Origin: Himantopus leucocephalus
Lineage: Eukaryota > Chordata > Aves > Charadriiformes > Recurvirostridae
Length of the DNA: 64,000 bases
Direction: 5' to 3'
Assembly (NCBI GenBank): GCA_003993805.1
Contig: RSEF01000004.1
Coordinates: forward strand, 4,619,771 to 4,683,770
The notes under the pieces were generated by a model. It was not told the origin of the DNA, did no database searches, and saw only the letters and a program-made list of their open reading frames with translations. Shown in pieces: positions 1-10,790 of the stretch. The first letter of the stretch is position 1, and each line of letters starts with the position of its first letter. A program made the position numbers and the translations under genes.

Positions 1-611
1 NNNNNNNNNNNNNNNNNNNNNNNNNNNNNNNNNNNNNNNNNNNNNNNNNNNNNNNNNNNNNNNNNNNNNNNNNNNNNNNNNNNNNNNNNNNNNNNNNNNN
101 NNNNNNNNNNNNNNNNNNNNNNNNNNNNNNNNNNNNNNNNNNNNNNNNNNNNNNNNNNNNNNNNNNNNNNNNNNNNNNNNNNNNNNNNNNNNNNNNNNNN
201 NNNNNNNNNNNNNNNNNNNNNNNNNNNNNNNNNNNNNNNNNNNNNNNNNNNNNNNNNNNNNNNNNNNNNNNNNNNNNNNNNNNNNNNNNNNNNNNNNNNN
301 NNNNNNNNNNNNNNNNNNNNNNNNNNNNNNNNNNNNNNNNNNNNNNNNNNNNNNNNNNNNNNNNNNNNNNNNNNNNNNNNNNNNNNNNNNNNNNNNNNNN
401 NNNNNNNNNNNNNNNNNNNNNNNNNNNNNNNNNNNNNNNNNNNNNNNNNNNNNNNNNNNNNNNNNNNNNNNNNNNNNNNNNNNNNNNNNNNNNNNNNNNN
501 NNNNNNNNNNNNNNNNNNNNNNNNNNNNNNNNNNNNNNNNNNNNNNNNNNNNNNNNNNNNNNNNNNNNNNNNNNNNNNNNNNNNNNNNNNNNNNNNNNNN
601 NNNNNNNNNNN
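1..611. other. Assembly gap (N)
   Basis: All bases are N. The right edge opens directly into a minus-strand CR1 fragment, so the gap probably holds the rest of that repeat. It may also hold upstream FAM162 exons, which are absent from the sequence before 1580. Confidence 0.99.
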
Positions 612-661
612 GGCCTCACCGGGGCAGAGCAGAGGGGGAGGATGACCTCCCTTGACCTGCA
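612..661 (-). mobile_element. CR1 LINE fragment
   Basis: The stretch starting ggcctcaccggggcagag and running to the cctcccttgacctgc block is the reverse complement of the part of avian CR1 that encodes the end of the reverse transcriptase ORF and the following 3' region. It is cut on the left by the gap. Only about 50 bp are visible, so the subfamily cannot be named. Confidence 0.8.
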
Positions 662-1579
662 TACATTTTGAAAGGAAGTTGGGGCTATATACACAGCTTT
701 GGTGGCAGACATCTCCAACGAGTTTCTCACCTCCTGGCTGTCATTTCAGCCCCTTGTCAACGTATTTTGTCAAAAGTTTGTCACTCAGTTTTGAAGACCT
801 AATGCTGCCTGACTTGTGACATCCCGGGGGCTCCTCCAGCTGGCCTTCCCCTTGCAGGTGTAAGCAAATCCATGGCTGGATATGATTTCATGGATGACTC
901 ATTGCCACGCTGCAGTCTATTGCAAGCGTGAATTGTCGGATAAATGCCGTGAGTCACTCATGGAAGGTGGCGGAGATTTCCCAGCAACGGCTGTGGCTGT
1001 TCAGCTGCTTGAGGAGACAACCTCGCATGTGATAATCTCCTCCAATGCAGCTCAGCCTCCTGCCGCAGGAGGATGCTGATGGGGCTGGTGCCTGGCAGAG
1101 GGCTAACGCTGCCATGGGACGGGGCCACAAAGCACTGCCTGCAGCTGGCACGGGCATGTGGCCACAGACCCAATCACCACTTGCTGTACCTCTTCGCTCT
1201 CTGAAAACTCTCCCTTGCTCTTAACCAAAATGTCACGCGTGTGCTTGTATTCCACCGAAGGTGGCATTGCCTGGCCCTGGTGGCATGGCCCCAGTGTCTC
1301 TCACATGCAACAAAAGAAGGCAGGAAAACAGGATTTGTAATTCCTGTTGTTGCTGACAACTGTTGGGAGTAGCAATACCCGACCTGTGTGGGAGGGTGGC
1401 TAAATCTTTCCCCTGTAGGCTGATTTTTGGAGTCCTTCTCTAAGCACTTGCAGAACGAGAAGGCTGAAATGCACTGTAAGTTACTGGGCAGTTGCTGAAA
1501 GACTTGAGGATTCATTACCCAGCTCTACCCATCATCTCATTTCACACACAGAAGGGAAACTCTGCTCTCTCCTCTGCAG
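662..1579 (+). other. FAM162A: Intron part upstream of FAM162 exon
   Basis: No earlier FAM162 coding exon is visible here. I looked for the conserved KKIL-W-GRFK block that precedes the membrane segment in this family and did not find it on the + strand. The stretch ends in a pyrimidine-rich acceptor (ctctctcctctgcag) at 1565-1579. It is otherwise unique DNA with no repeat seen. Confidence 0.6.
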
Positions 1580-1688
1580 GTCTGAGGTCCTCGATGCAGC
1601 AAGGAATAGCGTCAGGATAAAGGTTTGCTACATCATGATCGCACTGACCTTGCTGGGCTGTTTGGCCATGGTAATCACAGGCAAAGAA
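1580..1688 (+). CDS. FAM162A: FAM162 family protein, penultimate coding exon (membrane segment)
   Basis: This 109-nt exon has a strong acceptor (tctcctctgcag) and donor (GAA|gtgagt). The first base completes a codon begun upstream, then 36 open codons follow and it ends on a codon boundary. The peptide carries the family core: SEVLDAARN, a basic turn (RIKV), a hydrophobic helix containing CYIMIALT and GCLAMVI, and GKE at the exit. FAM162A (HGTD-P) is a hypoxia-induced mitochondrial membrane protein linked to cell death; FAM162B is its little-studied paralogue. Against the human proteins from memory, about 33 of 58 aligned residues match A and 27 match B. The family is secure. The paralogue is likely A but unproven, because CYIM, ARN and KAKW are B-like. 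Confidence 0.88.
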
Positions 1689-2348
1689 GTGAGTATTGTT
1701 TCTGGGTGAAGTGAACTGATTCACTTAACATATGGTCTAGATATGCTCTCTTTGTAAATAAGCGCCCAGGTGACAGATATATTTGGGAATAAGTCCATAT
1801 AAGCAATATTTGCACAGGATCTGTATCACCCCGTTCTCCAGAGGAGAGGTTGGCATGGGGAAGTGCCACTCGCTGGTTGATGTGTTCCTTCTGACCCACT
1901 TTGCCATAAACCCGTGCAGTACAATGCTCTGTATCATGGTATATCTCAGCAAGAGGCTGGTCCAAAGGTCACGGAGGAGCTCAGACAACGTCAGTGGTGC
2001 CTGTTCCTGCCCTGCATCTGTGGGCTATGAGGCTCCTGCCATCCTGCCCACCTAGCCTGTGTGCCACCATGGCCACCAAGAGCAGTGACACTCGCGTCTT
2101 CCCATTCCACTGGCTGGGAAGGAGGGTCTCCAGCCTGACTTGCATGTCCCAGCACACCTCTAAACAATTTACACTCCTCATCAGAGCTGCAAATGCTGAA
2201 AATTTGGTAAAACAAGGAAAAACATTAATTTCTGTCACTGCAAAATATCAAAAAGGACGATGGGGTGACAAAGCAAGTGGTGCGAACGTGGGGAAATTTA
2301 GTGGTGGGAAATGTGTTCATGCAATGATTTTCACCGTTTTGTTTCAAG
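1689..2348 (+). other. FAM162A: FAM162 last intron
   Basis: A 660-bp intron bounded by gtgagt at 1689 and by caccgttttgtttcaag ending at 2348. It is phase 0, so the codons on both sides are intact. No repeat is seen inside. Its presence argues that this is a genuine gene and not a processed copy. Confidence 0.85.
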
Positions 2349-2456
2349 GCTGCTAAAAGGGACCACACGCTGCTGAGGATGAACATAGAAAAGAAGGCCA
2401 AATGGAAGGCTGAAGTGGAGAAAGACCAGGAGGCAGCTGTTGGGAAGCCACAATGA
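2349..2456 (+). CDS. FAM162A: FAM162 family protein, last coding exon and stop
   Basis: Thirty-five codons and TGA (2454-2456) follow the acceptor at 2347-2348. The peptide begins AAKRDHTLL, continues through NIEKKAKW and ends in a charged tail finishing VGKPQ. This matches the conserved tail after the membrane helix of FAM162 proteins (AA-R--TL---N-EKKA). The end is about five residues longer than human FAM162A as I recall it. Joined to the previous exon it gives GKE-AAKR, matching the GKKAA-R junction of the human protein. The amphipathic, lysine-rich tail is expected to face away from the membrane. I see no frameshift or premature stop. Confidence 0.88.
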   Translation, partial: AAKRDHTLLRMNIEKKAKWKAEVEKDQEAAVGKPQ

Positions 2457-3400
2457 TTGGGAACGGATTTCATTTGACAGCAGGAGAGAAGTTATTTGCA
2501 CTCGTGGCATATGTACCTGTCTTCATTTAACTCCTTGGAGCTTTTTCACTGAACCTCTCAGGGCAAAGATTTCACTGCTTAAAAACTGCTCCATACAAAC
2601 TGGGAAACTCCTGTGGAAACCCCCTCAGCTGCTTTCTGTGGCCTCTGGTGTTTGGCACTGGGTTCTGCTGAAATACAGAAATGTCTTCAAAAAGGGAAAG
2701 CGTGGGAAGGACGGATGCGGGACTCCGCAGCTCAGGATTGGCTTTTCATGGTGCTGCTGATGCTCAGCGTGGCCGCGGGAGTGTTTCCTCGCAGCCAGGG
2801 AGGATGTGGCCCTACATCAGAGAGCATCCCGTTCTGTGCAATGCCTCTAGGGCGAACAGCCTTGGCCAAAGTGACCTAGGGCAGGGGGAAGAGTCTGAAA
2901 TACATTTTGCAACCCCAAAGAGGTCAATTATCTCTATTTCTGAGCCTGCTGCCATCACTGTCCCCTCTCCCTCCCCAGCCCCTCGCGGGGTCCTCTGGCC
3001 AGGGGAGCGGGGGCACATGAGCATGAAGAGGGGCTGGGAAGATGGAAGGGTGTGAGCAGACCCTGATGACCAATTTGGGCCAAAAGGGGCTTTGGACCAG
3101 AGGAGACGGCAGTATGTGGAACGGTAGCACGGGCACGGGGAGTGGTTTGGTTGCTGCGGGGCAGCCCGGGGAACCCGTGCCCAGCACGGGGACCCTGGCC
3201 TGGAGTCACCTCTGGTCCCGTTGCACCTCACTGGTTTTTCATCTTCTGCTTCCAGTCGTTGTCATGAAAGTTCTCTAGCACTTGCTTAGTTATGATTTTA
3301 GTCAGGAGTAATTGTTAATACATAGTTTGCTAAAACTGGATTCTTTTTAATCATCATAGTTCGTTAATTCATAATAAAACAGCTGTCCAATTACATCTAA
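2457..3400 (+). other. FAM162A: Probable FAM162 3' UTR
   Basis: Sequence after the stop codon with no canonical AATAAA until 3374. It is unique and G/T-rich. Open frames inside it do not resemble known proteins. The extent is inferred from the polyadenylation signal only. Confidence 0.5.
3374..3379 (+). terminator. Candidate polyadenylation signal AATAAA
   Basis: First canonical AATAAA downstream of the FAM162 stop, about 0.9 kb after it. A C/A-rich stretch follows, with no strong GT-rich downstream element seen. An earlier non-canonical site is possible. Confidence 0.45.
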
Positions 3401-4162
3401 AACAAACACATCTCTTCACAGCTTCATTTAAAGTGTCACCAAACTCTCTGGGATGATGTTTAACAGATGGCAGACATCCTAGTGAGGTACTGAAAGTTTC
3501 ATTTTCATGAAGTGATTAAACTTCAAGACAGGCCCCGGTTGATGTTTGTGGGCGCTGATGGTCTGAGCCCCAGTGCATTGTTCGTAACCCCTCAAGACCC
3601 GTAAGATGGACTGGTGGAGCTGGGTGCACTGCGTGGGGTGCCAAGGGACGTGGGGTGACAAAACCCAGCCATCTTATCCCAGCTGCCATACGAGACTGCA
3701 GATGTTGTAACCACGCTCAGCTTTTGTGCAGTGTCCTGAGCATCACACTAAGGCTTGGCCTCTGAAAGGTTTATTACTCGGAGCAGTTGCACTTGTGCTC
3801 CAGGGCAGGTCCGGAAGCTCCTGCTCAGGTCTCTGAGGTTTATTGTGTCAAAAATCACGTCCACTCATTGCTGGTGTGTCACTACACAAACAAGCCGATG
3901 GCAAGGACGGGCCGGGGTGTTGGCAGGCGGTCAACAGTTGTTGGGCTCCGGGACTCCATCTCCTGTGCCTGTGGTCATTGTGCAGTTTTTTCCCTTTGAT
4001 GCTCCTTAGGAGCACTTTTCTCCATGTTGCACACCCATTTAGGATGAGGAGCGTGTGTGAGGGGGATGTTGCATCTCTCACAGCTCAGTGTTTGCAGTCC
4101 TTGGTTCCAACTCACAGCCTGGTGCAGTGCAGTTTACCAAAAGCGATGTCTGTTCCCTGCAG

Positions 4163-4261
4163 TATTTCTCACAAAGGGCATCCCAGGGAAGTGAAAATAA
4201 TGGTGTAGGACAAGCACAGAGTGAACAAGTCTCTGCTGAGAAGGCACTTTTGCCTGCACAG
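4163..4261 (+). other. Exon-like segment, open in phase 0-0
   Basis: A 99-nt stretch with acceptor gatgtctgttccctgcag and donor CAG|gtaata. It is open for 33 codons, reading YFSQRASQGSENN early and EKALLPAQ at the end: polar, Q/S/E-rich, no known domain. It is frame-compatible with the segment at 5372 and with the end of the FAM162 exon at 1688. It could be an unrecognised exon or an alternative FAM162 end, but chance segments of this kind also occur elsewhere in the window. Confidence 0.28.
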
Positions 4262-4613
4262 GTAATACAGGCTCTTTCATTTTACATGACCTGGTTTTCT
4301 TGGTTAGTGCACTAAATCTCAAGAATTACCTCAAAGTTAGTGTTCATTTGGGGATAAGCTAGAACAGCTCTGGTCAGGCTCTTAGATTTGTTTATTTTTT
4401 TTTAATTCCTAAATGGCTTTCATGTGCCCTTCTTAAGAAGGCATGTGTAACACTTGAAGAAACCCATTTCACTGCTTGTAAACAAATCCACATCTGTGTT
4501 CTGAGCTTCCCTGACTTAAGAAGGAAAGGAGAGGACCATAACCTTACATAAAGAACAAAAAAATTAATTGTGACTTGTTCAACTCTCTGCTCTGCACTTC
4601 CCTCTACCTGGCC

Positions 4614-4644
4614 GGGGGGGAGGGGCGGGGGGGGAGCAGGGGGG
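4614..4644 (+). other. G-quadruplex-prone G-run cluster
   Basis: Four G runs of 7, 4, 8 and 6 bases separated by 1, 1 and 4 bases on the + strand. This satisfies the usual four-run, short-loop pattern. Confidence 0.75.
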
Positions 4645-5371
4645 AAGCTGCTTCAGGTGTGAGCTATTATCAAATCCTCTTAAACAGCCCGGGCCTCTGT
4701 TGACTAGCACGTAAAGCTGCTGTGTTACACATCATCATTAAGAAAAAGGAAAAATCAGTTCTTCCACCCTAAGCCACCGATGGGTCACTTCTGAGCCGTC
4801 AGACGACCCAGGTGCTTTTGGGCTCTCACAAAGAGCTATAACTATTATGTAGGGAATAATCCTTTACCAGCCCCACCTACATGAGTTTTCATTTTTATAT
4901 CATAATATTTCCCAAAAAAATCAATGGGACTAATTGCTGGCTTGCACTCAGCGGGTGGCTGCTGGCGCTGCCATTGCGCAGCCTGGGCTGGAGCCGTCCC
5001 CGGTAGTAATTGGAGATGCCAGCAGAGGACATTGCACTGCCGATGCCTCTCCAACGCTGGGACTTATCGCTGCTTGTTAAAATCGGTTTCCATCTGTGTT
5101 TGCAAAGTCCTTTGACTCTGCTCTTGAAAAGCTTCTAATTAACACAGCTTCCTGAATGTATAATTGGCTAATCCTCACCACCTTAGGGTTGCAGTGGGTT
5201 TTTGAATTTCCCCTTCCATCTATATTGCTTCAGTGTCACACCTGATCCCCCGGTCATTTCAAAAAGGGATGGGAGTTGTTCTTAGGTAGGAGCTAATCAT
5301 CCCTTTTTAATAAGGCGCCCTGTAGCCTGGCCCTGAGGACAAGGCGAGGGGCTGGCTCCTCTCCGAGGCAG

Positions 5372-5423
5372 GGCATGGAGCTGGGAGTGTGCTGGTTTGC
5401 TGCGATGCTTGGGGAGACCAAGG
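5372..5423 (+). other. Exon-like segment, phase 0-1
   Basis: A 52-nt stretch between acceptor ggctcctctccgaggcag and donor AAGG|gtgagt. Read in phase 0 it gives GMELGVCWFAAMLGETK plus one base. The frame continues from the 4163-4261 segment. The internal ATG has a fair initiation context (gggcATGG). No homologue recognised. Confidence 0.27.
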
Positions 5424-7542
5424 GTGAGTCCTTTCAACTCTCACCTCCTCCTTTACTGCTCTGTGCCAGGAGGAAAGAATGCTTCCTCCCTTGCAGGATT
5501 TTTGCCGTGTTAATGAACTCTTATGTGGAAATGGTTAACAATGTGCTGGTGGCTGATACGGTAGAGATTTGCATTATAATAGCAATTACTGGGGAAGATT
5601 TTCCCTAATAGCTGGAGTTGATCTAATTCTGCTTCCACTAAAATCAGTGCTGCAGTTGCTCCTGGCTGTGGATTAAGGTCCACCATTTTTTGGAAGTTTT
5701 GGAGATTTCCAGAGACTCGGCTTCGCCAGGGAGCCAGGCTGCTGTGGAGCAGAGCTGGGCGCACTGAGCTTTCTTCTGCCAATGCGGTGGGATTGAGCTC
5801 ATCTGGGAGGCTCTCTGTCGTGAGCATCCCAGTGCCTCAGAGGAAAGGTGTGAGATGAAAAAGCCTGGGCTCGGGAGATCTCAGTCCCTTCCTTACTCAT
5901 TTTACCTCTTTTTGACCTGCTCAAGGGGTTTGTGGTGGCACTAGATTTCTCTTCGTCCATCTGCTATGTGCGGCTCTTCTTTGCAAGTGCAGGATCACAT
6001 CAGCCTTGCTGCATCCCAGGTCTTTTTCCCCCAGGTGCAGATGAAATCTTGCCATTCAGAAAGGTCTCATTTTAAAGACTTCCCTGTTCCTTCAGTGCTT
6101 AGTCTCCCACCAAGCTGGGAAACTGCTGCTTATTTTAGGGCTGAAAGTACCCAGCTTCAGCTTCCAAGCATTGGACATTGTCTTCGATATGGGACATGAA
6201 ACATCCCATCTCAACTCTTTCCTGTGCATAACCCGTCACCCCTCAGCTATTGCTTGACGTTGCATTCCTGCTATGTTCAAAACGCCTCTAGTTTCTGACC
6301 ATTGCTTGGTGGGTAACACTGGCCAGTTAAGTGACTGACACTATAGTGAATTTATTCCTGTATCAAGTGATTCACTACATTAGTAGCCTCTTAATAAGCA
6401 ATCCAAATAGATTGTTTGTTTGTTTTAGCACAGAATCAATAATCTAGTACATTTGCAGAAAGAAAGGATGTAAAAGCTTTCCAGACTTTACTGACTACCC
6501 TGGAAAATTAAAAAAGCGCAGTGGTTGAGCATCAGAAACTAGTTCTCCTCTGTCTGTGCCCAAGGTGCCAGCACCTGCGGGACCAGCACGGCCAGTCAGT
6601 GGCTGCAAGTCTGCTTTTGCTTCTGGGACTGCCAAGGGTCAGTCCTATGGAGCTTTGAGGTCAAAGCTCTCTTCTGGGTGAGATGCAATGAGGGTTTGGA
6701 TCTGTAAAGGGACCCGCTCCATCTCGCCACAAAGATCTTTCCAGCTTGGAGCAGCCTCATGCTTTCTCCTTTGCTCATCATCGCTGTGGCAAAGAAGCGC
6801 TGGCTGCTGCTGGCATACAGGTATCTGGGGTCCTCATGCCCATCGTCATTTCAGAGATGGCTTAAACGCTACTCTCCTCTTTGGATTTGTCACAAAGTCC
6901 TTCTTGCCTAGCAGGGAAAGCAAGGCCAGTGTTCAATAATTTGAATTAATTAATGGATCATTCATTAATGCATTGAGGTAGCATTAAAGCAATTTTCCAC
7001 AGTTAAGTAGTTTGACAATCAATAGTGCTGTACGATTTATTGCAAAACCTCCATGACAGTCATATGAGGAGTAGGTACCTCCTGAAGGGCTCTGAAAGGA
7101 CCCAACCATTTAATTTCTTTGCTCTGTGAAGGATCTGGACATGAACCTCAACACTACATTAGTCTCGCTGGCTCCACACCTTGTCTGGGCAGGAGGCAGC
7201 TCCCGACATGGAAATCTAGAGCTGGCATCTGACTCCTCGTCTGCAGCACTGGGGTCCTCAGTGGAGGGACCCAAACCTTGAGCTAGTTGGGCAGGGACTG
7301 CCTTTTCTGGGTGTGTGAGGGTTTGCCATAGGGAGGAGGACAGGCAGGAGCAGGATTTCATAGGAAAGAGTTGGGCTCACTCATGGCTGATGTAGGCTCT
7401 GCAGCGTGAGCAGAGTTATCAGAAACTGCCAGCGAGGCTCGACCAGGAAACCAAGGGATTTGCATGCTGGCCTGTAATACACTTCTCCCAGATGACGTAG
7501 GCTCCTGAGACTTTTTCTAAATGAAATGGAAGCCAAAATAGC

Positions 7543-7569
7543 ACAATGAATTAGTCATATGCTAATTAC
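7543..7569. promoter_or_regulatory. Candidate SOX/POU/homeodomain site cluster
   Basis: ACAATG (7543-7548, SOX-type), ATGCTAAT (7559-7566, octamer variant) and TAATTA (7564-7569, homeodomain) lie within 27 bp in an AT-rich island. Short motifs recur by chance; conservation was not testable here. Confidence 0.25.
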
Positions 7570-7605
7570 AGTCATTCCTAATGGCTCATGTTTCTGTTTC
7601 CGCAG

Positions 7606-7685
7606 AAGGTACAAAGGCAAACACAACTCCTGTGGTGTACTGTGAATTGCACCACCGTTACGCCAGGCTCCTGGCTCCCCAGTAG
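7606..7685 (+). other. Terminal-exon-like segment ending in TAG
   Basis: A strong acceptor (catgtttctgtttccgcag) is followed by sequence that, joined in phase 1 to the 5372-5423 segment, reads EGTKANTTPVVYCELHH and on to LLAPQ before TAG at 7683-7685. A variant poly(A) signal ATTAAA lies at 7782-7787. No homologue recognised, and in another frame the same acceptor is also open for 32 codons. Confidence 0.25.
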
Positions 7686-8602
7686 CTATTTTATCATCGT
7701 CTAAGCATTGTCCTGCAACAAATCTCTAACAGCAGGGCTATAATCTTTACCAAGGACATCCATTAGGGCTGTAAAGATGTCATTAAAGCAATGCTGCTCC
7801 AGGGGGTGGAACAGTCTCCAGCATGGTTTCAGACTGTACTAAGGGACTGGAGTAAACCTTGAAAAGTAGGCAGTTAAATATCCCAGCATTTCCGTGCTCT
7901 AAGCCCCATGAGAGGGCAATTTTGCTTGACAAACAAACCTTAATGCAAAGCAAAAATACAACTATTGCATGTCGTTCTCTCCCACTCGTTTCCTTTTTTC
8001 CTTCTCCGGGGAGCTGTTGTACAGGTGGCGCAGGGGATGCTGTGAGCTGCGGACCGCTGGGCACCCACTGCTGTGGCACCAGCCCACGCACGGGCAGGGG
8101 GATGCTGTGGGGCTGCCGAGCGCTGAGCAGTGAAACCTTGTGGCAATGGGCAGGCACTGCCTGTGCAGCGGCGGTATCTATGTTTAGTGTTTGAGCACTT
8201 TTTAATCCGCTTGCCTCTTGTTGCCTTTGATGAATGCACCAGGGAGGGGTTTTGAGCTCATCTCATGTGAAGCCCAGGTGTCTGTGGGCTTCCACAGGTG
8301 ACAGCTGGATATGCAAGTGTCTCCTGCTGCTGGGAGGACACAGGTGTCCTGCCAAGAGGGGCTCCGGGAGCCGTGGAGGAAACCTCAGAGGGTGAGGAGC
8401 AGAGACAGCCGTCGCTCAGGTGGCACTTTGCGTACAGCTCCCCAAAGGCAGCTGATTCCTTCCCGGTGACCTTTGCTCCCAGCCAAACTGTGACCTGGCA
8501 CCTGGGTGCTCTGCAGCAGATGATGCCATCCTTCCCAAAGCCTGGCTGTGAGAGCCCCGGAGCAGCACAGGGCAGAGCTGCAGCCCCACCACCCGGGGGT
8601 GT

Positions 8603-8643
8603 CTGGCTGCGGGGGGGGGGGNCTGGCTGCGGGGGGGGGGGGG
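8603..8643. repeat. Duplicated ctggctgc-poly(G) around a single N
   Basis: The block ctggctgc plus a G run occurs at 8603-8621 (11 G) and again at 8623-8643 (13 G), separated by one N at 8622. The exact repeat around an N suggests a failed merge of overlapping contig ends rather than a real tandem duplication. Confidence 0.7.
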
Positions 8644-9453
8644 AGCGGAGCGGTGCATCTGCCCTGCTGTCACATCCTTCCTCTGCTCAGCCCACCAGCA
8701 CAGGCAGTCACTGTGGTTCATCACCTTCTGGACTTCCCGTAAGGCACGAACTCTGCAATGTTCATCAGGTGGGATGTTGGCCTTCTTTTTAAAAAGTTCT
8801 TAAGGTACAGTGACTACCTTCGGGCTGGTCTTCATTGGCAAGAACTAGGACAGAGTGTTCAGCAGAGCAGCTTGAGCCCAAATGTTTCATTTTGCTTCAA
8901 TTAGCCGGAGAGAAATAATAATAATAACTAAAAAAAAATATCTGGGCAAAAGTGTGCCTGCACATGAGCCTGAGTCACCCATCTCCAGATCCACTTTCGG
9001 TGCACAAAGTTGTGCACCAGCCTGGGAAATGATTTGCAATATCCCTCGGGTTTTTTCCTTTACACATATATTTACGTAAAGTGAAATCTCTGCAGCCTAC
9101 CTTCATCACAAAAGTAGGATTCCCTTGAGACAGAGTGAGATAGCATGGCTGTCTCATCTGAAGGAGGAATGATGAGAATTTTGCTTTCAGCCCCGTGGAA
9201 AGAAGCTGAAACTTTTGCACTGGGAAGAGGCAACAAAAACCCTACTTCCCTACTGGTACTGGGGGACATAACCCCTGCCTTCCCCTTGAGAGCACACCAC
9301 AAAGGCAGGCAGGGCCATGTCATCCCTTTTAGAGGTGGGGAAATCTGTACCCTGAGATGGGGCAAGTGCAAGTGTGGGCTAACATGGGCATCACCCCTTT
9401 TGGGGCTTGTTTTGCCCCAAAAGAGCTGAGTTCTTGGGAGGAGTGAGGTTTAA

Positions 9454-9482
9454 GGGTTGGGGTTTGGGGTTCTGGGGAGGGG
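9454..9482 (+). other. G-rich telomere-like run cluster
   Basis: Five G runs (3, 4, 4, 4, 4) separated mainly by TT or TTT (GGGTTGGGGTTTGGGG, then TTCT, then A). Quadruplex-prone and reminiscent of telomeric composition, but not a TTAGGG array. Confidence 0.65.
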
Positions 9483-10790
9483 TCCCCCATCACCCAGGGG
9501 CCTGGAGATGCTGCTGAGCTCTATGTAAGATGCCACTGCTGTGGCCAGCCCCTGTGGGGCTCCCCTGGTAGTGATGTTTAATATAGAAAGTTGTGGAGTG
9601 CAGAAATAGTCACAAACCTGGAAGGGAGAAGGCTGACATGAGAGAAAGGAAGGCTTCACCTCCCTCTTCCTCCCTCCTCCCTGTTAACAACATTTTCATC
9701 AACACAGAAACGTGGTTTGAGTTGCTTTTACACATCTGCCAGGGATCATGACCTGGAAATTCAGGCAGCCCCCCACGTGCAGTTATCGGCCCTCTGATGG
9801 AGGCTGGGGGGGTCTGGATGCTCCCACACAGCAGACAAGCTCAGCGCTTCCTGGCTAATGTGCTCCCTCACTGCTCTGTATGCAGGTGTACTTCTATAAA
9901 CAGCAATAAAACCAGGTACTTAACAAAAAAAAAAAAACAGGCATAGGAGCTCTGATGTCCGGGCATCAGTGCCGAGATAACGGCTGTCTTGGAAACTAAC
10001 CCTCTGCATAGGCTGAACTGTTATGATTTCGAACTGTGCAGCTATTATCCTTCATTATCCCCCCTGCTGTCTCGCTGCCCTCGCTGGAGCGTGGCAGGGT
10101 TACACGCCAGCTTTCAGCCCACGATTACTGTCCCCAGAGCCACTCCCTCCTGGACGCCGTGCGGCTGAGGTGATGCGGGTGCTCCCCAGCGCACGGTGTC
10201 CGGCCAAGAGTGGTGGTTATGGTTTTGCTGAGCACGGGACAAGCAGTGTTTGCAGCCTGGCAAACCCAGTTCCCGCAGGGAAGGGCTTGGCCCCATGGGC
10301 GCCGCTTGTCACGCACATCGCGCATCCCATCGAGCGACGTACTTATGAATTTTACCAACCAATAGGCACGTTGCTGAAGGGGAAACCTGTCTGCCCGCTG
10401 TAAAATGGTGTGTTTAAATCAACTGCATGCTGTTTATCTGGTTCCACAAACCCAGCAGCAGTTTTGCAGCACTGATCTTCCCGAAACGCAGGCTTTGCTC
10501 TGCAGAGGTGGAGGAGCAGGTAATGGCTCGTGGCCTGAGATGAGGAATTCAGAAACACAAGTTCAGGTAAACTGCCCTGCTAAGAAGTGCGAACTTCTGT
10601 GGTTTTGAATGATGAGCTGTTTGATGCTTAATTTTGGAAGTGTGAACCAAGTGCCTTAGAAAAAGGAGGATCGTGTGGTTCATGTCTTGGTGTCGCGGAT
10701 GGTTTTTGTAACACCATCAGGGAATGAAGCTCTGGGGGACCATAGGGCTGGGCAGCTGGGTGCCGCGGTGGAGAACTCTGTGCCCATGGC

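Larger units (their letters stand above)
3401..10790. other. Non-repetitive region without a recognised gene
   Basis: No recognised CR1, LTR or RNA gene. It holds the three + strand exon-like segments listed separately, a G-run cluster at 4614-4644, another at 9454-9482, and a duplicated poly-G patch around an N at 8622. It also has AT-rich blocks with homeodomain-type motifs (5140-5170, 7540-7570) that look like possible regulatory DNA. The + strand is G/T-rich. Confidence 0.5.
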
